From positions 558,001 to 622,000 of the forward strand of contig CP014773.1 in the NCBI GenBank assembly GCA_001596135.1: 64,000 nucleotides of DNA. The letters are read 5' to 3'. Under the pieces are notes generated by a model that saw only the letters and a program-made list of their open reading frames with translations, ran no database searches and was not told the DNA's origin. The first letter of the stretch is position 1. Each line of letters opens with the position of its first letter. This document shows, one piece after another, positions 43,539 to 53,044 of the stretch. The position numbers and the translations under genes were made by a program. This stretch comes from Mucilaginibacter sp. PAMC 26640. Lineage in GTDB: Bacteria; Bacteroidota; Bacteroidia; Sphingobacteriales; Sphingobacteriaceae.

Positions 43539-44012
43539 GTGAAAACATATGCAATAAAGTTCAAACAGAAGTTACCTATCAGCCTGGAACAGGCATGGGA
43601 CTTTTTTTCTTCGCCATTAAACCTGGCAAAAATCACCCCGCCGCAGATGAAATTTGTGGTGACTTCTGAATATAACGGCGATACCAAAATGTATCCCGGA
43701 ATGATCATTACTTATAAAGTATCTCCCGTATTTGGCATCAAAATGAACTGGATGACAGAGATTACGCATGTAGAAGACCACCGGTATTTTGTAGACGAAC
43801 AGCGCTTTGGACCCTATACACTCTGGCACCACCAGCATCATTTTAAAGAAATTCCCGGCGGCGTGGAAATGACCGACATTTTACATTATGCTATCGGTTA
43901 TGGTATTATCGGGCGCTTGGGTAATTCGGTATTAGTAGCCAGAGAAATTCAAAAGATCTTTGATTACCGTACAAAGGCTGTTGATGAAATGTTTGGTAAG
44001 TATAAGGGATAA
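43539..44012 (+). CDS. SRPBCC-family protein
   Basis: 157 residues, GTG start. START-like helix-grip fold: KFKQKLPISLEQAWDFFSSP, NLAKITPPQMKFVVTSEYNG, MNWMTEITHVEDHRYFVDEQ, and GPYTLWHHQHHFKEIPGGVE; the last part is typical of the SRPBCC cell-division-inhibitor/ligand-binding class. No catalytic motif; probably binds a hydrophobic ligand. Convergent with the outer-membrane gene, separated by a strong inverted repeat. Confidence 0.87.
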   Translation: MKTYAIKFKQKLPISLEQAWDFFSSPLNLAKITPPQMKFVVTSEYNGDTKMYPGMIITYKVSPVFGIKMNWMTEITHVEDHRYFVDEQRFGPYTLWHHQHHFKEIPGGVEMTDILHYAIGYGIIGRLGNSVLVAREIQKIFDYRTKAVDEMFGKYKG

Positions 44013-44061
44013 ATAACCTATTGTTGGATAGCTGTTGATTTATTTACCGGTTTTTAGATAG

Positions 44062-44107
44062 ATCCATGTTTATAAGAAACTTTACCAATTCACTTATAAA
44101 CATGGAT
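44062..44107. terminator. 15-bp perfect inverted repeat between convergent genes
   Basis: ATCCATGTTTATAAG (44062-44076) and CTTATAAACATGGAT (44093-44107) with a 16-nt loop. Probably a bidirectional terminator for the SRPBCC and the outer-membrane gene. T-runs are short, and the stem is AT-rich, so a regulatory or attachment role is an alternative. Confidence 0.6.
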
Positions 44108-44128
44108 TTCCCCGTTAATTTAACTTCT

Positions 44129-44977
44129 TTATATCTTTAATATAGCCTGTAGTGAACCTCCGTACCCAACACCGGCATTTCTGCCCATGAAAGTGTAAAA
44201 CCCACCTCCAAATAAGGAGAATCGGCGGTTAAACGTGTGTCCGTAATTAACGGCCCCTTTGGTAAACGCAAAATCGCGGTTGATACTTAAATTAGTGCTA
44301 ACAAACGATTTATTGTAACTGGAAGAATTTTGTCCGCCTACTTCGAAGCTTACCTGGTTGCGTTTATCAAGCGGCACGCCAAACAATGCCGAATAAACAA
44401 TTACACTGGGGCCAGGTTTAGCAAAATACCTGCGAAAGCCAGCCTCTAAGTTATAATAGCACCCGCGTAAATGATTGCCGTTAATACTACCGGTATACAT
44501 CAACTTAACTTCAGAACCAAAAGCACCGTAACCAAAGTCGAGTTGCTGATCGTCGTGCTTATAAAGCGGTGCAATTCCTGATACCTGAACCGATAGATAG
44601 GATTTGTAACCAAAGTTCACCAGTGCATAGCTTAAGCCGGCCTGGAGATCTCCAAACCCAAAACTTTGCTGATATGTGGTACCCGCAGAGGTAGTAAATT
44701 GACTTTGCTGATTAGGAGCCAATACGTTCACAATCAAATCTAAACGGCGGGTAATGCCATAGCCAAAATAAAGGCCAAATGCGTAAGATGAAAATGAACT
44801 GTTATTAGCAGGTTTTACCTTTTTACCGCTACTGTTGTAAACATCCTTGGCGGTATAATAATTAAACGACGGCACAACAATATTGCGATACTTGCCAACA
44901 GGAAAGCCTGCAAAAGCCTGCTGCCCGGCGGAAGTTATCATTGTTAGAAACAAACAAACAGTAAATAATTTTTTCAT
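44129..44977 (-). CDS. Outer-membrane beta-barrel protein
   Basis: 282 residues with signal peptide (MKKLFTVCLFLTMITSAGQQAFA). The body has alternating aromatic/hydrophobic beta strands (YAFGLYFGYGITRRLDLIVN, LQAGLSYALVNFGYKSYLSV, FSLFGGGFYTFMGRNAGVGY). Possibly a transport or sensing barrel; no named family. Located 10 bp downstream of the acetylxylan-type esterase on the same strand, so they may be co-transcribed. Confidence 0.65.
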   Translation of the reverse strand: MKKLFTVCLFLTMITSAGQQAFAGFPVGKYRNIVVPSFNYYTAKDVYNSSGKKVKPANNSSFSSYAFGLYFGYGITRRLDLIVNVLAPNQQSQFTTSAGTTYQQSFGFGDLQAGLSYALVNFGYKSYLSVQVSGIAPLYKHDDQQLDFGYGAFGSEVKLMYTGSINGNHLRGCYYNLEAGFRRYFAKPGPSVIVYSALFGVPLDKRNQVSFEVGGQNSSSYNKSFVSTNLSINRDFAFTKGAVNYGHTFNRRFSLFGGGFYTFMGRNAGVGYGGSLQAILKI

Positions 44978-44987
44978 ACTTTAAATG

Positions 44988-46310
44988 TTAGGGGATTCTT
45001 AGTTTTTCGCGCAGCCAAAGGTTTTGAAACATGAAATAGTTAAAGTCTACCTCGTGCGTTGAGTTTGGTACGCAAATAAACTCTTTGCTTTGTGTCCCTA
45101 AATGGTTAAACATGGCGAAGCTACAGCGTGGCGGGCAAAACTTATCAAGCAGACCCACGCCCATCAGTACCGGACATTTGATCATAGGAGCAAAATTTTG
45201 CGGATCGTAGTAGTCCCACACAGAGAAAAATTTATCCCAAGTGTAACCCGGATTTTTAGCTTTGTAACTCCGAAACATTTTAAATGGGAATACCTGATCG
45301 TCATAAAGCGATGAAATATGTTCCGCATCTCTTATATCAGCGTAGAGTGGCACTTGAACCGTCAATGCTTTTATTCGCTTATCAAGCGCAGCCGTAACCA
45401 CGCCCAAAGCACCTCCCTGGCTACCCCCTTCAATATAAATCTTAGAGGTATCAATGCCCAAGTTGCTATGCGATGTTAAAAAATCTAAGCCTCGGATGCA
45501 ATCCATATAAACACCGCGATAAATGTACTTGTCCCGGTCTTCCAGATTCAATAGGCAATAAGTATCTGTAGAAACTGACACGACGTCCCGGCTGTTGCCA
45601 TTCCCCCTAACATTTATATCAAAGGCTATAAAATCGTCATTATCCATATTGGGCTTCAGTTCTACTACGTAACCTGGCAGCCGGTAATGCACCGGAAACT
45701 TTTTACCATAAGTTGGCACCACTAACCAACCACGGATTACAAGGTTATTATAAGAGTGCATTTCAACTAAATAAACTTTTTTGCTTTTAGTTGAAAGGTC
45801 CTTGCGCTCTGTAACTTTATACTGCGGTGCAACCCCTGCCAATTCTGTTTTCGTTTTATTCCAAAAAGCTTCAAAATCAGCAGGTTTAGTAAGCTTACTT
45901 TTTATTTTTAACGGGTCAACACCGAAAACTTTCTTAATCGTATCATCATATGAGGTAAGATTTAAACGCATGTGCAACCTGTAAAATCCTGCAGGTTTAG
46001 GCGGTATGGTGATGCTATAGCTATCAGATACGTTTTTGTTCAAATGAACCATGATCGTATTTGTATTGCCTATCTTTTTATAATCATCGGTAAGAATATC
46101 ATAGCTAAGCTTACCGTCTTGATTTTCATCATAGGTGCTCTTCACTTTCAGCTGATACGTCACCATATCACGGCTTGTAAAAACAGCCTGCTTATTACCC
46201 GGCTTGACGTCGATAAAAACCTCACCGTCCGCGGGCTTATCTTTTTGCGCTATCGCACTAAAGCAGCCTGCAAGGATAATGCTTACCGTAATTACATAGT
46301 GTTTAAACAT
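44988..46310 (-). CDS. Acetylxylan-esterase-like hydrolase (AXE1/CE7 family)
   Basis: 440 residues from ATG 46310 (signal MFKHYVITVSIILAGCFSAIAQ); an ATG 15 bp upstream also exists. An N-terminal beta domain (about 20-130, GEVFIDVKPGNKQAVFTSRD) is followed by the catalytic alpha/beta domain with FPVHYRLPGYVVELKPNMDN, nucleophile elbow IEGGSQGGALG (Ser), acid LMGVGLLDKFCPPR and a C-terminal NSTHEVDFNYF (His). The CE7-type order removes acetyl groups from xylo-oligosaccharides or related. Fits the hemicellulose theme. Substrate assumed. Confidence 0.87.
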   Translation of the reverse strand: MFKHYVITVSIILAGCFSAIAQKDKPADGEVFIDVKPGNKQAVFTSRDMVTYQLKVKSTYDENQDGKLSYDILTDDYKKIGNTNTIMVHLNKNVSDSYSITIPPKPAGFYRLHMRLNLTSYDDTIKKVFGVDPLKIKSKLTKPADFEAFWNKTKTELAGVAPQYKVTERKDLSTKSKKVYLVEMHSYNNLVIRGWLVVPTYGKKFPVHYRLPGYVVELKPNMDNDDFIAFDINVRGNGNSRDVVSVSTDTYCLLNLEDRDKYIYRGVYMDCIRGLDFLTSHSNLGIDTSKIYIEGGSQGGALGVVTAALDKRIKALTVQVPLYADIRDAEHISSLYDDQVFPFKMFRSYKAKNPGYTWDKFFSVWDYYDPQNFAPMIKCPVLMGVGLLDKFCPPRCSFAMFNHLGTQSKEFICVPNSTHEVDFNYFMFQNLWLREKLRIP

Positions 46311-46353
46311 TTTTAGTAACTGCATTTTTTATATTTCTCGTTTTAGAAACGTC

Positions 46354-47568
46354 TTATACGGAAGCAGTGCGATTTTTGTTCTTGATTAAAAAATCAGATT
46401 TGCGGATATAATTATTTAGCGGTTCTTCTATTGTTTTATATAATAGTATAGAGACTGCATTAAGAATGAAAAACGCATACAATACGTTCAAAGAATCGTA
46501 TTCAAAAGGCGAATGCCAATCTACCCCCCATTTATCGTACAGGTTAAAAACGCCTTCGTTGAGCCAGTTAAAACTAAAGTGCAGACCATCGTACATCCAG
46601 CCGAGATGGATAAGGTAAAATATATAAGAACTCTTACCTAAAAGCTCAACAAACTTATTGGAAAGGATCTTTTTCAACAGCGATCTTTCGGTAAGAAGAC
46701 CGTAAAAAAACAGGGATATGGCAACGCACAGTATATAATTATTGGTTAATATACCAAGAGGATTATGGAGGCCGGCAACTTCGCCTTTGGGAATAACAAG
46801 CAGGCTCATGAACCAAACGCAGGCAAATATCAGCACAAAACCCAGGTAAGTAAATTTCTGCCTGTTTTGCCCATCAAGCTTTTTTTTGCGAACAATAAGT
46901 GCCAATTTAATCCCTACAAAAAATTCAAAGCAGCGGCCCAGAAAGGTATACAGCATCATAAATGTAAAATTGCCAAAGAAACCGTACCAGTTTACATGAC
47001 GGAAGATGAGTACCAGCAACACACCGATTCCGGTAATGATGAGCGGCTGGATATAAAATTTACGATATTTCTGCGCAAAGTAGAACGCAAACGGAGCCGA
47101 AAAATAAAAGCATTCCTCCACGGTTAAACTCCATCCCTGGGCAATACCGGTAAACTTAAACTGGTCAAAAAAGCCCCGTAAAAAGGTAATGTGCATCAGC
47201 AACAAACCTATTGGGCTACCAAAACCGCTGGTTACTTTTTCATCATGGGTAAAATAGAAAGAAATAAAAGCAGCCAGCGTTAACAGGAAGTACATAGGGT
47301 AAATACGCGCCACCCTGTTTTTTAGATATTGTTTGAACCAATCGGTGGTTAGCTCAAACGTGTCATAATACCTGAAAGCAATTAAAAACCCGGAGAGTGT
47401 AAAGAATATGGTTACCCCAATATGGAACTCGTTAAGAAACCGTTGCACAGCATGGGGAAAATCCTCATCAAACACATAAGCATAATGAGAGATAAAAACC
47501 AGGTAAGCAGCCAGTGCCCGCACACCTGTAAGAGCCGGAATATAGTTAAGTAAAGGTTTTTGAGCCAA
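46354..47568 (-). CDS. Acyltransferase family 3 membrane protein
   Basis: 404 residues, about 10 TM helices. Acyltransferase-3 hallmark at the N-terminus, TGVRALAAYLVFISHYAYVF (R and H of the RxH-type motif), then FFTLSGFLIAFRYYDTFELT, LKNRVARIYPMYFLLTLAAF and WSLTVEECFYFSAPFAFYFA. Probably O-acetylates a surface polysaccharide or lipid. TTG start, no closer ATG. Monocistronic; the C-terminus is basic (KSDFLIKNKNRTASV). Confidence 0.87.
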   Translation of the reverse strand: MAQKPLLNYIPALTGVRALAAYLVFISHYAYVFDEDFPHAVQRFLNEFHIGVTIFFTLSGFLIAFRYYDTFELTTDWFKQYLKNRVARIYPMYFLLTLAAFISFYFTHDEKVTSGFGSPIGLLLMHITFLRGFFDQFKFTGIAQGWSLTVEECFYFSAPFAFYFAQKYRKFYIQPLIITGIGVLLVLIFRHVNWYGFFGNFTFMMLYTFLGRCFEFFVGIKLALIVRKKKLDGQNRQKFTYLGFVLIFACVWFMSLLVIPKGEVAGLHNPLGILTNNYILCVAISLFFYGLLTERSLLKKILSNKFVELLGKSSYIFYLIHLGWMYDGLHFSFNWLNEGVFNLYDKWGVDWHSPFEYDSLNVLYAFFILNAVSILLYKTIEEPLNNYIRKSDFLIKNKNRTASV

Positions 47569-47719
47569 AACGGATCAGTGTTTAGTCGTTCCTAAAGATA
47601 AATTATATTAGAGGATTTGCAAAAACTAAGCCGCCGGAATCGGAACCGGAGGAGGCAGCATTTTTCAGAGCACCGATCTTCCTCCATGTTGCTCATCTTA
47701 TCATTCTAAGCTTTTGGGC

Positions 47720-48685
47720 TCAAACAAGTGCCGAGCCTTGCACTACCCCTCTGCTGAGGATCTTTTGATCTATGTAGTATTGAATTTCGCTTTTCTTCAA
47801 CCCCCAGTTAGGGGCAATAAGCAGTTCGCGGTCGCTTAGGCCAAATAGGCGCTGGATAATAATATCCGGGCGAACCAAGGGCAGCAGATCACATAAAAAA
47901 TCGGCATACTCCTCCAGGCTGAAAAGCTTGAATGGTTCGCGTTTATATTTTACCCCCATCACGCTGCCCTCCACGATGTGCAGGTGATGAAATTTAACAA
48001 ATTTAATTTGTGCGTGGCGGTTTATCTCGTCGGCATATTTCAGCATCATGTCATGCGTTTCCCAGGGGAAACCAAAAATGGTGTGCACGCAAACATCCAG
48101 CCTGGTATTTTCCGTTAATTTAAGCGCCTTCAGCAATTCATCATGGCTACAGCCGCGGTTAATCTGGTTTAGCGTTTCGTCATAAATGCTTTCCATTCCC
48201 ATTTCCAGGTCTACATCAAAACGATCGGTATAGCTTTCCAGCAGGGCGATTTTTTCAGCGTCTATGCAGTCGGGGCGGGTGCCTACGCTTAGCCCAACAA
48301 TATCTTCGGTACCATAGCTCAGTGCCTCGTCATACATCATTTTTAAATAATGCGCTGGTGCGTAAGTGTTGGTATTGGGCTGAAAGTAGATGATAAATTT
48401 ATCGGCTTTATTGCCATTACGGGCGCGTTCCATCCCCTGCATTACCTGCTCGCGCACAGTAGGCGCATTACGACTAACCGACGGCGTAAATGAATCTACA
48501 TTGCAATAAGTGCAACCGCCGTAGCCCTTGCTGCCATCACGGTTGGGGCAAGTAAAGCCACCATCAACAATCACTTTAAACACACGGTGGCCGGGATACT
48601 TTTCTTTAAGCCACGGGCCGTAGTTGTTATATCCTTTTTCCCACTGTGGCACCTGTGTTTGCCCCGATTGAATGATTGACTGCAC
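47720..48685 (-). CDS. TIGR01212-type radical SAM protein (YhcC/YtqA-like)
   Basis: 321 residues. The cysteines CPNRDGSKGYGGCTYCN at about residue 47-63 bind the Fe-S cluster (TIGR01212 spacing). KFIIYFQPNTNTYAPAHYLK and IVGLSVGTRPDCIDAEKIAL follow the family, as does MESIYDETLNQINRGCSHDE. GTG start at 48685. Function is not established, possibly RNA or protein modification. A -7 box lies about 95 bp upstream. Confidence 0.9.
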   Translation of the reverse strand: MQSIIQSGQTQVPQWEKGYNNYGPWLKEKYPGHRVFKVIVDGGFTCPNRDGSKGYGGCTYCNVDSFTPSVSRNAPTVREQVMQGMERARNGNKADKFIIYFQPNTNTYAPAHYLKMMYDEALSYGTEDIVGLSVGTRPDCIDAEKIALLESYTDRFDVDLEMGMESIYDETLNQINRGCSHDELLKALKLTENTRLDVCVHTIFGFPWETHDMMLKYADEINRHAQIKFVKFHHLHIVEGSVMGVKYKREPFKLFSLEEYADFLCDLLPLVRPDIIIQRLFGLSDRELLIAPNWGLKKSEIQYYIDQKILSRGVVQGSALV

Positions 48686-48780
48686 CTATTAATTTATTGT
48701 GGGGATTTCAAATTTAGTCCTGCGACCTCCCCCGATTTGATTACTGTTTGAAGTTGATATGCTTAAAAACCAACAGGCTG

Positions 48781-48788
48781 CAAAGATA
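48781..48788 (-). promoter_or_regulatory. -7 box (TATCTTTG, minus strand) for the radical SAM gene
   Basis: CAAAGATA on the + strand. Predicted start near 48774, leader about 90 nt. Confidence 0.45.
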
Positions 48789-48893
48789 CGAAAGATGTAG
48801 AGATGTGCACCTATACAAATCCGCCTGGACTGTCATGCTTTGATATGGGCTCAATTAAAACAAAACACTACCCCCGCTCCTTTTCTTCATACG

Positions 48894-49466
48894 ATGAAAA
48901 GAGAAAAATTATTAATAGCACTTGCTGCCGGTGCCGGGTTGGTTGGCGCAGCTGCAGTAATTTATAGCTTAGTACATAAAGATAATCTGCCAAAAGGCGC
49001 TACGGCTGTTACGCCGTTCGATCTTGACCGATTCATGGGTAAATGGTACGAATTTGCGAGGTTGCCCAACAAGGTAGAAAGAAACCTAGCCGATTTAACG
49101 GAAGAATATATTAAACAGCCAAATGGCTCCATAAAAGTAATTACCAGCGCATGCAACCTAAAAACTGGTAAGTGGACCGAAGTAACCGGCACCTTAAAAC
49201 CAGCCGGCCCTGAAGATACTGGTATGCTGAAAGTATCTTATTTTAAACCTGTTTACTTTGCCTATAACATATTAGATGTGGATGACGATTATCAATATGC
49301 GCTGGTATCGGGCAGTAGGATTGACACACTATGGATCCTGTCGCGCGGCACAACCATTCCTAATGACATCAAGGCCAGGTTCCTGTACAAAGCAGCAAGT
49401 ATCGGTTTTGCTATCGACCGGATAGAATGGCAGTATGGCGCTTTATCTACCACGCTTGAGGTATAG
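48894..49466 (+). CDS. Lipocalin, Blc-like
   Basis: 190 residues from ATG 48894 (an upstream ATG, 48840, adds 18 weak residues). N-terminal TM (LLIALAAGAGLVGAAAVIYS) then a lipocalin domain: FDLDRFMGKWYEFARLPNKV (the G-x-W motif), NLADLTEEYIKQPNGSIKVI, YFKPVYFAYNILDVDDDYQY, ALVSGSRIDTLWILSRGTTI. Close to bacterial Blc-type lipocalins that bind lipids in the envelope, here anchored by a TM helix rather than a lipobox. Convergent with icmF. Confidence 0.88.
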   Translation: MKREKLLIALAAGAGLVGAAAVIYSLVHKDNLPKGATAVTPFDLDRFMGKWYEFARLPNKVERNLADLTEEYIKQPNGSIKVITSACNLKTGKWTEVTGTLKPAGPEDTGMLKVSYFKPVYFAYNILDVDDDYQYALVSGSRIDTLWILSRGTTIPNDIKARFLYKAASIGFAIDRIEWQYGALSTTLEV

Positions 49467-49484
49467 CCAGTACAGCTAAAATGG

Positions 49485-52400
49485 CTACATATTGCGCCTA
49501 TACTGACCGCCTACCTCATACAATGCGTGGCTGATCTGTCCGAGTGAGCAGTACTTGCAAGCCTCCATCAGACGCTCGAAGATATTTTCACCTGCAATTG
49601 CTTTTTGCTGGAGTTCGTTTAATAAATCCGGCGCTCGCTCCGCGTTGCGCTGCTGAAATAAATGTAACGCTGTGATCTGATATTGCTTTTCTTCTTCTGT
49701 GGCACGGATTACCTCTGATGGAATTAGCGTAGGTGACCCCTTTTTATTCAGGAAAGTGTTGACACCAATTATGGGGTATTCACCGGTGTGTTTCAGCGTT
49801 TCATAGTAAAGCGATTCTTCCTGAATTTTACTGCGCTGGTACATAGTTTCCATCGCGCCTAATACGCCACCACGATCGTTTATAGCTTTAAACTCTGCAA
49901 GTACGGCCTGCTCAACCAAATCTGTCAATTCTTCAATGATGAACGCTCCCTGGATCGGGTTTTCGTTCTTAGCAAGGCCCAGTTCACGATTAATTATTAA
50001 TTGGATGGCCATCGCCCTTCTAACCGACTCCTCGGTTGGCGTAGTAATGGCTTCATCATATGCATTGGTATGCAAAGAATTGCAGTTATCATAAATAGCA
50101 TACAAAGCCTGCAAGGTGGTACGGATATCGTTAAAATCAATCTCTTGAGCGTGCAGCGAGCGGCCGCTGGTTTGAATGTGATACTTCAACTTTTGCGATC
50201 GATCATTGCCTTTATATTTATTCTTGATCGCTTTGGCCCATATGCGCCTGGCAACCCGGCCAATAACCGAGTATTCGGGATCGATACCGTTGCTAAAGAA
50301 AAAGGACAAGTTCGGCGCAAAATCGTCAATATCCATTCCGCGGCTCAGGTAGTACTCCACATAAGTGAAACCATTGCTGAGTGTAAATGCCAATTGGGTA
50401 ACCGGGTTAGCCCCAGCCTCTGCAATATGATAGCCCGATATAGATACGGAGTAAAAATTGCGTACTTTTTGATCAATAAAATATTGCTGAATGTCGCCCA
50501 TCATCCGCAGGGCAAATTCTGTGCTGAAGATACAGGTGTTTTGTGCCTGATCCTCTTTTAATATATCTGCCTGCACCGTGCCGCGAACGGTGGCGATTGC
50601 ATAGTTCTTTATTTTTTCGTACACATCCGCAGGCAACACCTGATCACCAGTTATGCCGAGGAGCATCAGGCCAAGCCCGTTGTTTCCCGGAGGCAAGCTC
50701 CCTCCCTGATACGAGGGTCTTTGTAGTCCCTTATCGTCGTACCATCCTTTGTACCGGGCCTCAACCAGGTGCTGCAGGTTATTTTCGATGATGTACTTTT
50801 CGCATTGCTGATCGATAGCAGCATTCATAAAAAAACCGAGCAGCATAGGTGCAGGGCCATTGATGGTCATGGATACCGAAGTGCTGGCATGGCATAAGTC
50901 GAACCCCGAATACAGTTTTTTGGCATCATCCAATGTGGCAATGCTTACGCCGGAGTTTCCTATTTTGCCATAAATATCAGGCCGAACGTGCGGGTCTTCA
51001 CCATAAAGTGTAACTGAATCAAAAGCGGTAGACAGCCTATGCGCCGGCTGCCCCAACGAAACATAGTGAAAGCGTTTATTGGTACGTTCGGGGCCACCTT
51101 CACCGGCAAACATGCGGGTTGGGTCTTCGCCTTCGCGCTTTAGCGGGAACACGCCTGCTGCATACGGGAATTCACCGGGCACGTTTTCGGTAAGCAGCCA
51201 GCGAAGGATATCGCCCCAGGCCTCATACTTAGGCAAGGAGATTTTCGGGATGCTTAACTGCGACAATGACGTATAATACAGTGGCTGTTTGATCTCCTTG
51301 TCGCGCACTTTATAAATAAAATTTTCGGCCTTGTATTTGGCTACCGTTGCAGGCCATTCTTTCAAAACTCGTTTGCAATCGGCATGGAGGTGATCTTCCA
51401 GATGGGTGTAAATGTTCTGCAAGGCCGTCGTCCGGTCTGCTCCTTGAGTAGGTGTTGGGGCCTGTTTTTCCAGGATGTCCATCGTTCCGCTTAACTGGAA
51501 CAACTGTTGCGCTATTTTGCACTGCGCGTTAACCCAGTCGTTATAAGCGGCACTACTTTCGGCAATTTCTGCCAGGTAGCGGATCCTGTCCGGAGGGATA
51601 ATGTAGATCTTTTCGGATTCATCCGCCTTTCCTTTTAAACTATAACCCCTTCCGTCTAAAAGTTCAACACCTGTTTTAGCCTTAACGGCAGCCATTATCG
51701 CTGTAAACAAAGTATTCATTCCCGGATCATTAAACTGTGATGCCATAGTGCCATAAACCGGCAGGTCATCATCCTTGGCATCAAAAAGCTGGTGATTGCG
51801 CTTGTATTGCTTACGCACATCGCGAATAGCATCCAGTGCGCCGCGCTTATCAAACTTATTCAGGGCCACCAGATCGGCAAAATCAAGCATATCTATCTTT
51901 TCCAGCTGGGTGGCGGCACCAAACTCAGGTGTCATTACGTAAAGGGAAAGATCGCAAAAGTCGGTGATCATAGTATCCGACTGGCCAATGCCTGACGTTT
52001 CGACAATAATGATGTCATAGCCCGCTGCTTTACAAATATCGATAGCTTCCTGCACATGTTTACTCAGGGCGAGGTTGGCTTGCCGGGTAGCCAGTGAGCG
52101 CATGTAAACCCGCGGATTGTTAATAGCGTTCATCCGGATCCTGTCGCCTAATAAGGCGCCACCCGTTTTACGTTTGGCTGGATCTACAGAAATAATGGCC
52201 AGGGTTTTATCAGTCTCCATCAAAAAACGTCTTACAATTTCATCTATCAGAGATGACTTGCCCGAGCCACCGGTACCGGTGATACCAAGAACGGGTATTT
52301 TTGAGTGGTAAGCAGTGATTTGTGAATGGTGGGATATGGTTGAACCGGCCAAACTTTCATTTTCTGCCAGCGTAATGAGGCTGGCGATAGATCTGATATT

Positions 52401-52883
52401 TTTTTCGGGAAGCTGCTCAAGTTCACCGTTTAATTGGCCCACGGTTGCAAAATCGCAAGCCTGCATCATATCATTGATCATCCCCTGCAGACCCATGGTG
52501 CGGCCATCATCCGGCGAGTAGATCCGGCTGATACCGTAAGCGTGCAAGTCCGCAATTTCATTGGGCAGAAAAACGCCGCCGCCGCCGCCAAAGATTTTGA
52601 TATGTGAGCCACCGCGTTCGTTCAGCAAATCGCGCATGTATTTAAAATACTCCACGTGCCCGCCCTGGTAGCTGGTTAATGCAATGCCCTGCACATCCTC
52701 CTGTAACGCGCAGTTTACCACCTCGTGTACGCTGCGATTATGCCCCAGGTGAATTACCTCCGCCCCGGTGCTTTGCAAAATACGCCGCATAATGTTAATG
52801 GTAGCGTCGTGCCCGTCGAACAAAGAAGCCGCGGTGACTAAACGAATTTTAAAGACAGATTTATATGGAGCTATACTTTCCAT
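49485..52883 (-). CDS. icmF: Fused isobutyryl-CoA mutase IcmF
   Basis: 1132 residues carrying all three parts of the IcmF fusion. The B12-binding domain is at about 14-145, with [13 protein letters not shown] (His25 is the lower cobalt ligand) and [20 protein letters not shown]. The MeaI-type GTPase has P-loop GTGGSGKSS (203-211), the switch [13 protein letters not shown] and LNKFDKRG. The mutase barrel (about 540-1080) contains [20 protein letters not shown] and [10 protein letters not shown]. Interconverts isobutyryl-CoA and n-butyryl-CoA, and often pivalyl/isovaleryl-CoA, with adenosylcobalamin. Full length and intact. Isolated from other acyl-CoA genes here. Confidence 0.94.
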   Translation of the reverse strand: MESIAPYKSVFKIRLVTAASLFDGHDATINIMRRILQSTGAEVIHLGHNRSVHEVVNCALQEDVQGIALTSYQGGHVEYFKYMRDLLNERGGSHIKIFGGGGGVFLPNEIADLHAYGISRIYSPDDGRTMGLQGMINDMMQACDFATVGQLNGELEQLPEKNIRSIASLITLAENESLAGSTISHHSQITAYHSKIPVLGITGTGGSGKSSLIDEIVRRFLMETDKTLAIISVDPAKRKTGGALLGDRIRMNAINNPRVYMRSLATRQANLALSKHVQEAIDICKAAGYDIIIVETSGIGQSDTMITDFCDLSLYVMTPEFGAATQLEKIDMLDFADLVALNKFDKRGALDAIRDVRKQYKRNHQLFDAKDDDLPVYGTMASQFNDPGMNTLFTAIMAAVKAKTGVELLDGRGYSLKGKADESEKIYIIPPDRIRYLAEIAESSAAYNDWVNAQCKIAQQLFQLSGTMDILEKQAPTPTQGADRTTALQNIYTHLEDHLHADCKRVLKEWPATVAKYKAENFIYKVRDKEIKQPLYYTSLSQLSIPKISLPKYEAWGDILRWLLTENVPGEFPYAAGVFPLKREGEDPTRMFAGEGGPERTNKRFHYVSLGQPAHRLSTAFDSVTLYGEDPHVRPDIYGKIGNSGVSIATLDDAKKLYSGFDLCHASTSVSMTINGPAPMLLGFFMNAAIDQQCEKYIIENNLQHLVEARYKGWYDDKGLQRPSYQGGSLPPGNNGLGLMLLGITGDQVLPADVYEKIKNYAIATVRGTVQADILKEDQAQNTCIFSTEFALRMMGDIQQYFIDQKVRNFYSVSISGYHIAEAGANPVTQLAFTLSNGFTYVEYYLSRGMDIDDFAPNLSFFFSNGIDPEYSVIGRVARRIWAKAIKNKYKGNDRSQKLKYHIQTSGRSLHAQEIDFNDIRTTLQALYAIYDNCNSLHTNAYDEAITTPTEESVRRAMAIQLIINRELGLAKNENPIQGAFIIEELTDLVEQAVLAEFKAINDRGGVLGAMETMYQRSKIQEESLYYETLKHTGEYPIIGVNTFLNKKGSPTLIPSEVIRATEEEKQYQITALHLFQQRNAERAPDLLNELQQKAIAGENIFERLMEACKYCSLGQISHALYEVGGQYRRNM

Positions 52884-53028
52884 GCAGGCAGAAATTGGTT
52901 GGCCTAAATTAGCTTTTTTTGCAGAGGTAAAAGCTATGCATGCATAATATTAAAATCTTCGAGTAGCCTTTTAGCGGATAAATACTATCGGTTTATTCAA
53001 GCCCAATCAGTGTAATCCAAAAATAAAC

Positions 53029-53036
53029 TACATTTG
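53029..53036 (+). promoter_or_regulatory. -7 box (TACATTTG) for the surface-structure cluster
   Basis: Exact TAnnTTTG match; predicted start, at about 53043, is 2 nt before ATG 53045, so the mRNA may be leaderless. Confidence 0.5.
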
Positions 53037-53044
53037 CGCAAACT

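Noticed and set aside
52884..53044. Possible cobalamin riboswitch upstream of icmF
   Set aside because: The gap is too short and shows no conserved B12-box sequence or nested hairpins.
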